This document shows, in pieces, positions 27,768 through 32,772 of a DNA stretch of 32,772 nucleotides (positions are counted from its first letter, which is position 1; every line of letters starts with the position of its first letter). The position numbers were made by a program, and so were the translations under genes. The notes below the pieces were generated by a model. It had not been told where the DNA came from. It worked only from the letters and a program-made list of their open reading frames with translations, and made no database searches. Source of the stretch: Actinoalloteichus_B caeruleus (lineage in GTDB: Bacteria > Actinomycetota > Actinomycetes > Mycobacteriales > Pseudonocardiaceae); assembly GCF_000718005.1 (NCBI RefSeq), contig NZ_JODV01000029.1; one strand, given 5' to 3'.

Positions 27768-27808
27768 CGGGGCCGACAGCCGTCGGAACTCCACTGCTGG
27801 GGTGGTCC

Positions 27809-28825
27809 ATGACTCGCTCGCCCGTCCAGCCCGTGGGCGCGCTCGCCCCGCTGCTGCTCGCCCCCGACTCCGACTCGGCGTCCGCCGAGGACGGCCCGGT
27901 GCTCGGCGTCAACCGGTACCTGGACGTCGCGTCGGCCCCGGCGGACGCGGCGCACCCGGGCATGACCGTGCCGCTGGCCGCCCCGACCGACGAGGTCGCC
28001 GAGGTGTGGCCCGCCGACGGCCCCGTCCGCTCCGGGGACCACGGCGGCATCCGGTACGCCCACTCGGACCGCTTCCTGTTCTGCTCGGCGCGGCTGCCCG
28101 GCTCCGGCTCCGGTGCCCGGGAGGTCGGCCGGATGTACCGGGAGCTGTTCGCGCTGCTGGCCCGCCTCGACTACCCCCGGCTGGTCCGGGTCTGGAACCA
28201 CATCGCCGGCATCAACGACCGCACCGGGACCGGTGAGGAGACCTACCGCGACTTCTGCGTGGGCCGCAGCCTGGCCCTGGAGGAGTTGGGGATGCTCAGC
28301 GACATGCCGGCCACGACGGTGATCGGCGCGGCGGCCGGCGGCGTCGAGCTGTCGTTGATCGCCACCCGGGGTGTCGACCCGGTCAACGTGGAGAACCCCC
28401 GGCAGGTCCCGGCCTACCACTACCCGTCCCGGTACGGGCGGCGCGCCCCGAACTTCGCCCGCGCCACCTACCTGCCCCGGCACGGCGACCCGGCGGCGCG
28501 GGGCTCGGTCCTCGTCTCGGGCACCGCCAGCATCATCGGCCACGAGACCCGGCACGTGGGCGACGTGCGCGCGCAGTGCCGGACCGCCCTGGGGAACGTC
28601 GAGTTGCTGGTGGGCCCGGAGAACCTGGGCCGCCACGGCGTCGACCACGCCTACGGGCTCGCCGACCTGCGGGCCGCGAAGGTGTACGTGCGGCACGCCG
28701 AGGACCTGCCCGCCGTCCGCGAGGTCTGCGCCGAGCTGTTGCCCGCCGACGGCCGGGTCGCCTACCTGCGGGCCGACATCTGCCGCGCCGACCTGCTCGT
28801 CGAGGTCGAGGGCGTCGCGACGTGA
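27809..28825 (+). CDS. Chorismatase (FkbO/Hyg5 family)
   Basis: 338 residues from ATG 27809, preceded by GGGGTGG. Longer in-frame starts would run into the PKS start on the other strand and do not look like protein. The family converts chorismate to either a 3,4-dihydroxycyclohexa-1,5-diene carboxylate (FkbO/RapK type, starter of FK506 and rapamycin) or 3-hydroxybenzoate (Hyg5 type). Recognisable stretches include VWNHIAGIN (128-136), YRDFCVGRSLAL (146-157), YHYPSRYGRRAPNFARA (203-219), SGTASIIGHETRHVGD (237-252) and the C-terminal ADICRADLLVEVEG (322-335). Cys325 and Glu332 keep the seven-residue spacing of the active-site Cys327/Glu334 that I recall for Hyg5. Ala240 may match the Ala of FkbO rather than the Gly of Hyg5, so the product is uncertain. 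Its stop codon overlaps the next gene's start. Inferred role: supply of the PKS starter acid. Confidence 0.93.
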   Translation: MTRSPVQPVGALAPLLLAPDSDSASAEDGPVLGVNRYLDVASAPADAAHPGMTVPLAAPTDEVAEVWPADGPVRSGDHGGIRYAHSDRFLFCSARLPGSGSGAREVGRMYRELFALLARLDYPRLVRVWNHIAGINDRTGTGEETYRDFCVGRSLALEELGMLSDMPATTVIGAAAGGVELSLIATRGVDPVNVENPRQVPAYHYPSRYGRRAPNFARATYLPRHGDPAARGSVLVSGTASIIGHETRHVGDVRAQCRTALGNVELLVGPENLGRHGVDHAYGLADLRAAKVYVRHAEDLPAVREVCAELLPADGRVAYLRADICRADLLVEVEGVAT

Positions 28826-30045
28826 CCTCCGGCGAGGTCGGGGAGGCGGGCGCCCTGCCCGTCGGGGCGGTTGGCCGGGGCGGGTTCCCCGCCGGGGTGG
28901 ACTGGCACGGGGTGCCCGCGCTCCAGCAGCCGGACTGGCGGTGGGACGAGTCCCACACACCCGTCCTCCGGGCCCTGGAGGCGGCCGAGCCGCTGGTCAC
29001 CGGGGCGGAGGTCCGGGAACTGTCGACCCGGCTCGCCGCCGTCTGCTCGGGCGACGGGGTGCTGGTGCAGGCCGGTGACTGCGCGGAGAGCTTCCACGCG
29101 GCCTCGGACCCGCGCACCGACGCGGTGGTGGCGGTCCTGGACCGGTTGGCGGCCGGGTTCGGAGGTGGGCGCCCGGTCCTGCGGGTGGGCCGGATCGGTG
29201 GCCAGTTCGCCAAACCCCGGTCGCGGTCGGAGGAGGTGGTCGACGGGGTGCCGCTGCCGCCGTTCCGGGGGCACCTCGTCAACTCCGAGGTCGCCGACGC
29301 GCGCGCCCGGCGCCCCGACCCCCGCCGGATGCTGACCGGCTACCGGTTGGCCGCCTCGGCCCACCGCAGGCTCGCCGCCCACCGGGCGTCACGCCCCGAC
29401 GGGTGGGGGCCGTGGTCCAGCCACGAGGCACTGGTCCTGGACTACGAATCGGCGTTCCTGCGCCCGGACGACACCGGGGAGCTGGTGTTGGGGTCCACCC
29501 ACTTCCCCTGGGTCGGGGAACGGACCCGCCAACTCGACCACGGGCAGGTCCGGTTGGTGGCCTCGGCCGGCAACCCGGTGGCGTGCAAGCTCGGCCCCGG
29601 GGCGACGGGTGAGGACGTGGTCCGGCTGTGCGAGGTCCTCAACCCCAACCGGACCCCGGGCCGGTTGACCTTCGTGGTGCGGATGGGGGTGCCGGCCATC
29701 ACCTCGGCCCTGCCGCCGCTGCTGCGCGCCGTGCGCGCGGTCCACCACCCGGTGGTGTGGGTCAGCGACCCGATGCACGCGAACACCGTCGCCGCACCCG
29801 GCGGTCGGAAGACCCGGTTCCTGACGGCGATGGTCGAGGAGGTCGGCTGGTTCACCCGGATCGTCCGCGACCACGGCGAGCACGCCGGCGGACTGCACCT
29901 GGAGGTGGCCGCCGAGGAGGTCACCGAGTGCGTGGGCGGGCCCGTGCCCGACGTCGAGGCGTTGGACGCCCGCTACGAGACGCTGTGCGATCCGAGGCTC
30001 AGCCCGGCCCAGGCGGCGGAACTCGTCGCCCGGGCCGGGTTCTGA
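28822..30045 (+). CDS. Class II 3-deoxy-D-arabino-heptulosonate 7-phosphate (DAHP) synthase
   Basis: 407 residues from a GTG that shares bases with the chorismatase stop (GTGA), implying translational coupling; there is no strong separate ribosome site. It condenses phosphoenolpyruvate with erythrose 4-phosphate, the first step of the shikimate pathway. Class II features: PALQQPDW (32-39), QAGDCAE with metal-ligand Cys87, RIGGQFAKPRS (124-134), WVSDPMHANT with His319, GGLHLE with Glu360, and YETLCDPRLS with Asp390. These match the Cys, His, Glu and Asp metal ligands of plant and mycobacterial enzymes. It is shorter than the roughly 460-residue mycobacterial form at its N-terminus, like secondary-metabolism copies such as PhzC. 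Placement beside the chorismatase suggests a dedicated copy raising chorismate supply, perhaps escaping feedback control of the housekeeping enzyme. Confidence 0.95.
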   Translation: MTSGEVGEAGALPVGAVGRGGFPAGVDWHGVPALQQPDWRWDESHTPVLRALEAAEPLVTGAEVRELSTRLAAVCSGDGVLVQAGDCAESFHAASDPRTDAVVAVLDRLAAGFGGGRPVLRVGRIGGQFAKPRSRSEEVVDGVPLPPFRGHLVNSEVADARARRPDPRRMLTGYRLAASAHRRLAAHRASRPDGWGPWSSHEALVLDYESAFLRPDDTGELVLGSTHFPWVGERTRQLDHGQVRLVASAGNPVACKLGPGATGEDVVRLCEVLNPNRTPGRLTFVVRMGVPAITSALPPLLRAVRAVHHPVVWVSDPMHANTVAAPGGRKTRFLTAMVEEVGWFTRIVRDHGEHAGGLHLEVAAEEVTECVGGPVPDVEALDARYETLCDPRLSPAQAAELVARAGF

Positions 30046-30048
30046 CCG

Positions 30049-30060
30049 TCGCCCGGGCGA
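30049..30060. other. 12-base perfect palindrome between convergent genes
   Basis: tcgcccgggcga fills almost the whole 15-base gap between the DAHP synthase stop (30043-30045) and the SARP stop (30061-30063). With no loop and no T-tract it is a weak terminator at best. The gap is too short to hold a separate terminator for each gene. Confidence 0.35.
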
Positions 30061-32250
30061 TCAGCCCGGGATCGCGGCGACGGCCGGGACCGGTACCCCG
30101 GCCTCCGCCCCACGCGGGTTGAACCGGGCGAAACCGGCCATGCCCTCACGGTGGGCGGCCTGGTCGTCCCCGGCGGCGTTGAACCGGGCCGCGTACTCCA
30201 GCGCGCGCAGCGGGCAGCCCCGGATCTCGCCCAGCAGCTCCCGCCACTCGCCGGTGGCGGCCGACGGCTGGGACGGGCCGAGGTGCGACTGGCGGCGGCG
30301 CGGGTTGAGCACCACGTCCAGCAGCCGGGTGACCGCGTTGTCGGTCAACCGGTCGAGGACGAAGCTCAACGAGTTGGGGCCGGTGGCGTTCTCGGACACG
30401 CGACGGGAGAACGCGTCCCTGGCGGTGGTCACGATCATCAGCGGCAGCGGGTCCGGGGTGTCGACGAGGGCGGCCAGCGCGGCGAGGAGGTCGTCGTCCG
30501 CGTGGTGCGCGTCGTCGACGACGACGAGCGCGGGCTGCCGACTGGCGAGACCCCGCAACGCCTCCACCCCGCCGCCCGGCTGGTCCCGGACCAGTTCGGA
30601 CAGGACCGTGCCGGCGTCGCCGTGGCCGGGCCGCACTCGGGTGCGCAGGACCCGGGTGGTGTTCAGCGTGCCGTCCCGCAGCTGGTCGACGAGTTCGGAC
30701 ACCAGCCGTGTCTTGCCGACGCCGGGGGCGCCGAGCAGTGTCACCATCGCCGGTCGTCCCGTCGCGTGGGTGCGGGCCGCGGTGCGCTGCAACAGGTCCA
30801 GTTCGAAGGACCTGCCCACGAAGGGGGTGGGGCCGTGCCAGGAGCTGGGGAGCTCCGCCGGTGCCCCGGTGGGTCGTGGTCGTGCCGCGAAGGGGCCGTG
30901 TCCGACCGGTCCCTCGGGTGGGGCGGTGTTGAGGACGACCCGGCCGGGGGTGGCGGCGGCGGCGAGCCGTCGGCAGCTGTCGAGCACGACGGCGGCGACC
31001 TTCGGCACGGCGGTGTCCCCGTCGACGAGCCGGGTGACCACCGCCTCCCCGGAGTGCACGGCCACCCGGACCTCGGCGGGGTGGAAGTCGACCACCGAGC
31101 GGCGGGCGATGGCGCCGGCGGCGGCGAGCGCGCGGTCGGCGTGGTCGGGCTGCCTGCCGGACGCGCCGAAGTAGCCGCACCAGGACGAACCTGGGCCGGG
31201 CGCGGGCTGCCCGCCGTGGTGGCGGATCTGCTGGCACACGAACCCCTCCACGGTGGCCGCGTGCTCGGCGGTGGTCATGACCATGACCACCGTGAGGGCC
31301 CGCTGTTCGGCGACCGCCCCGTTCTCCGGGACGGGGGCGGGGGCCGGGCGGGCCGGCTCCGGCGGGGCCGGGGCGACGAGCCGGGTCGCCGACGCGCCAC
31401 CGTTGTGCCGTGGCGCGGGCGCGAGGGCGGGCGACGGAGCGGCGCCGGGGACCACGGTGGGCCCGGGCACCCCGGCTGCTGCCCCGGGAGTGGAGGGTGC
31501 CGCCAGCTCGGGCCGCTGGTTGAGGATGTCCCGTTCGAGGGTGCGCAGGGTTTCCCCTGGTTCCACGCCGAGTTCCGCGACCAGCCGGGTGCGCAGGGAG
31601 CGGTAGGCGGCGAGCGCCTCGTGTTGGCGCCCGCACCGGTACGCGGCGAGCATCAACAGCCCGCACAGGCGTTCCCGCAGGGGGTCCGCCGTGACGGCCA
31701 GTTCGAGCTCCCCGACGACGTCCTGGTGCCGTCCCCTGGCCAGTTCCGCCTCGAACCTGTCCTCGACGGCGGAGGCGCGGGCCTCCCGGAGCACGTTCAG
31801 CTCCGGCCAGTCGAACCCCAGCTCCACGAGGTCCGCCAGCGGATCTCCCCGCCACAGCCCGAGGGCCAGGCGGAGGGACTCGGCCGCGCCGGCGGGATCG
31901 CCGGACCGCAGGGCGGCGCGGCCCCGCTCGGCCAGGTCGGTGAACGCGTGGCGGTCGACGCGGACCGGGTCGACCTGGAGCAGGTAGCCGGGGGCGTGCG
32001 TGAGCAGGATCGGCGCGTCCTCCTCGGCGGCGAGCAGCCCGCGCAGCCCCGACACCGCGTTCTGCAACATCTTCCGGGCGGTGCGTGGCGCGTTGTCGCC
32101 CCACATGGTGCGCAGGAGCCTGCTGGTGGGGATGACCTCGTTGCCGTGGAGCAGCAGGTAGGCGAGAACGGCACGTTGGTGCACTCCGGACACCGGGAGC
32201 GGCGCGCCGCCTCGCGACACCGACAGCGGCCCCAGTATTCCGAACTCCAT
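30061..32250 (-). CDS. SARP-type transcriptional regulator with degenerate cyclase-like and AAA ATPase domains (PimR-like)
   Basis: 729 residues from ATG 32248-32250, with a strong AGGAGGAGGA ribosome site at 32253-32262. Residues 1-95 form an OmpR-like winged helix (LGPLSV, AYLLLHGNEVI, LQNAVSGLR). Residues 97-243 are the bacterial transcriptional activation domain, ending in the SARP signature ELGVEPGETLRTLE. A Pro/Ala linker follows (250-315). Residues 318-443 resemble a class III nucleotide cyclase (VRVAVHSGEAVV, PGRVVLN), but the metal-binding start reads VVMVMTTAEH with no Asp, so catalysis is unlikely. Residues 473-645 are a P-loop ATPase: GAPGVGKT 507-514 and VVVDDAH 576-582. PimR-type SARP-LAL fusions have this order but are about 1200 residues; here the C-terminal half is absent. 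Its likely role is pathway-specific activation of this cluster, probably ATP-dependent. The target promoters are inferred only. Confidence 0.93.
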   Translation of the reverse strand: MEFGILGPLSVSRGGAPLPVSGVHQRAVLAYLLLHGNEVIPTSRLLRTMWGDNAPRTARKMLQNAVSGLRGLLAAEEDAPILLTHAPGYLLQVDPVRVDRHAFTDLAERGRAALRSGDPAGAAESLRLALGLWRGDPLADLVELGFDWPELNVLREARASAVEDRFEAELARGRHQDVVGELELAVTADPLRERLCGLLMLAAYRCGRQHEALAAYRSLRTRLVAELGVEPGETLRTLERDILNQRPELAAPSTPGAAAGVPGPTVVPGAAPSPALAPAPRHNGGASATRLVAPAPPEPARPAPAPVPENGAVAEQRALTVVMVMTTAEHAATVEGFVCQQIRHHGGQPAPGPGSSWCGYFGASGRQPDHADRALAAAGAIARRSVVDFHPAEVRVAVHSGEAVVTRLVDGDTAVPKVAAVVLDSCRRLAAAATPGRVVLNTAPPEGPVGHGPFAARPRPTGAPAELPSSWHGPTPFVGRSFELDLLQRTAARTHATGRPAMVTLLGAPGVGKTRLVSELVDQLRDGTLNTTRVLRTRVRPGHGDAGTVLSELVRDQPGGGVEALRGLASRQPALVVVDDAHHADDDLLAALAALVDTPDPLPLMIVTTARDAFSRRVSENATGPNSLSFVLDRLTDNAVTRLLDVVLNPRRRQSHLGPSQPSAATGEWRELLGEIRGCPLRALEYAARFNAAGDDQAAHREGMAGFARFNPRGAEAGVPVPAVAAIPG

Positions 32251-32271
32251 GGTCCTCCTCCTGTCGGTACG

Positions 32272-32317
32272 ACGTCCCCCTGTTGGGGGACGTTATGTCC
32301 GGGACCAGTAAGGAAAA
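32272..32317 (-). promoter_or_regulatory. Candidate SARP gene promoter with overlapping inverted repeat
   Basis: On the minus strand TAACGT (32290-32295) is a TANNNT-type -10, with TTTTCC (32312-32317) 16 bases upstream as a poor -35. A perfect inverted repeat, arms acgtccccc (32272-32280) and gggggacgt (32285-32293) around tgtt, overlaps the -10 and the expected start of transcription, 22 bases above the ATG. It could be an operator or an RNA hairpin in the leader. The same TAACGT occurs in the candidate PKS promoter. Confidence 0.4.
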
Positions 32318-32370
32318 CCTCACTACCTCGTTGGCGAATCGGTGAGTCGGCAACATCGACCGACTGACTC

Positions 32371-32383
32371 TCACCGTCGGTGA
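32371..32383. other. Short inverted repeat upstream of the SARP gene
   Basis: tcaccg-t-cggtga is a 6-base-arm palindrome. The heptamer TCGGTGA recurs at 32339-32345 and 32377-32383, and agtcgg/ccgact forms another 6-base inverted pair nearby. These may be protein-binding sites or chance. Apart from them and the CRISPR-related repeats, I see nothing in 32318-32499. Confidence 0.25.
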
Positions 32384-32446
32384 CGACGTGCGGGTGGGCC
32401 GTCGCTCTCCGCTTCGCAGCTGAGCGCGGAGACCCCATCAATCCTC

Positions 32447-32471
32447 GGGACCAGCTTCGCGCGGGGACGAC
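32447..32471 (-). repeat. Decayed CRISPR repeat at the inferred trailer end
   Basis: gggaccagc followed by gcgcggggacgac matches both ends of the intact repeats. There is one substitution in the first part, and the middle is about 4 bases short. It is followed by a 28-base interval before the first intact repeat, close to the 32-base spacer length. Decay at one end marks the old, leader-distal end of an array. Confidence 0.6.
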
Positions 32472-32499
32472 GTGGCGGGTTGACGGACGGCCGCCACCT

Positions 32500-32650
32500 G
32501 GGAACAGCCCCGCGTGCGCGGGGACGGCTACGTCGAGTACATGCGCGCCGGGCTGTTTGTGGGAACAGCCCCGCGTGCGCGGGGACGACTCGGGGCGGCG
32601 CTGGCTGCCGCTACCAGCGTGGGGAACAGCCCCGCGTGCGCGGGGACGAC
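32500..32650 (-). CRISPR. Type I-E-like CRISPR array: three 29-base repeats, two 32-base spacers
   Basis: Repeats at 32500-32528, 32561-32589 and 32622-32650 begin gggaacagcccc and end gcgcggggacgac; the first differs only near its end (acggc). Spacers are 32529-32560 and 32590-32621. The 61-base period is exact. Read on the minus strand, the repeat starts GTCGTCCCCGCG and ends CTGTTCCC, matching the orientation of actinobacterial and E. coli type I-E repeats with an 8-base 5' handle. crRNA should therefore be made from the minus strand, with the leader on the high-coordinate side. A ccccgcg/cgcgggg stem is present in each repeat. No cas genes are in the window and I cannot assign the spacer targets. 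Confidence 0.93.
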
Positions 32651-32654
32651 GAAT

Positions 32655-32666
32655 CCTGTCGACAGG
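32655..32666. other. 12-base palindrome beside the last CRISPR repeat
   Basis: cctgtcgacagg is a perfect palindrome within the 23 bases between the last repeat and the inferred IS end. It may be part of the leader, part of an interrupted spacer, or chance. Confidence 0.4.
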
Positions 32667-32673
32667 TAGCGAC

Positions 32674-32772
32674 TGGACCGTACTGGGTTTGTTGGAGGCC
32701 CTGCACCCCAGGAAGGATGAGGAGCATGGGTTCCGCGAAGAAATACCCCCAGGAGTTGCGGCGACGCGCGGT
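32674..32772 (+). mobile_element. Left end of an IS3-family insertion sequence (continues right of window)
   Basis: The sequence from 32674 starts TGGACCGTACTGGG and continues with GGAGGCC, resembling actinobacterial IS3-family ends such as that of IS6110 (TGAACCGCCCCGG...GGAGAC). It lies about 50 bases ahead of a transposase start. The exact boundary is inferred from this likeness, since the other end is outside the window. Confidence 0.6.
32726..32772 (+). CDS. IS3-family transposase OrfA, N-terminus only (truncated by window end)
   Basis: ATG 32726 is preceded by gaggag. The 15 complete codons read MGSAKKYPQELRRRA, matching the start typical of IS3-family OrfA proteins (helix-turn-helix DNA-binding subunit; KYP-ELR-RA pattern). 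In this family a downstream orfB with a DDE catalytic domain usually follows by -1 frameshifting; that would lie outside the window. Confidence 0.75.
   Translation, partial: MGSAKKYPQELRRRA

Noticed and set aside
27482..27808. N-terminal extension of the chorismatase to an upstream ATG at 27482
   Set aside because: It would overlap the PKS start codon region, gives Arg/Ser-rich sequence unlike the family, and the ATG at 27809 gives the expected length.
21112..28236. A 2374-codon plus-strand open frame crossing the PKS start and part of the chorismatase
   Set aside because: No recognisable domains, low-complexity composition, and it conflicts with conserved proteins on both strands.
30046..30063. 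Bidirectional terminator between the DAHP synthase and SARP genes
   Set aside because: Only a loopless 12-base palindrome is present, without T-tracts, so I list it as a palindrome and not as a terminator.

Overview
The window is very GC-rich (codon third positions are almost all G or C) and holds a modular type I polyketide synthase (PKS) cluster, a SARP-family regulator and a type I-E-like CRISPR array. Together these point to an actinomycete. I cannot assign a genus from sequence alone.

Layout. Three collinear PKS genes occupy about 1-27555 on the minus strand, so transcription runs from high to low coordinates. The first gene (15211-27555) starts the chain: CoA ligase-ACP loading module, module 1 (KS-AT-DH-ER-KR-ACP) and module 2 (KS-AT-KR-ACP). 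The second (8937-15194) is one fully reducing module (KS-AT-DH-ER-KR-ACP). The third starts at 8820 and runs off the left edge; it carries module 4 (KS-AT-DH-KR-ACP) and the start of module 5 (KS-AT-DH-ER...). AT motifs predict methylmalonyl-CoA in modules 1 and 2 and malonyl-CoA in modules 3, 4 and 5. In the third gene, both AT domains lack about 190 bases and lose frame at the same internal point, so it reads as three fragments (7078-8820, 2373-7076, 1-2370).

Divergent from the PKS genes is a plus-strand pair overlapping by a GTGA junction: a chorismatase of the FkbO/Hyg5 family (27809-28825) and a class II DAHP synthase (28822-30045). Inferred pathway: DAHP synthase boosts flux into chorismate, the chorismatase turns chorismate into a dihydroxycyclohexadiene or 3-hydroxybenzoate acid, and the CoA ligase loads that acid on the first ACP. 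Unlike the rapamycin/FK506 loading modules, this one has no ER domain.

A convergent minus-strand gene (30061-32250) encodes a SARP fused to a degenerate cyclase-like domain and an AAA ATPase, like a shortened PimR-type regulator. Upstream of it lie an inverted repeat at a candidate promoter and a short CRISPR array of three perfectly phased repeats plus one decayed repeat. The inferred leader side of the array is cut by what looks like the end of an IS3-family element, whose transposase start is the last thing in the window. No cas genes are in view.
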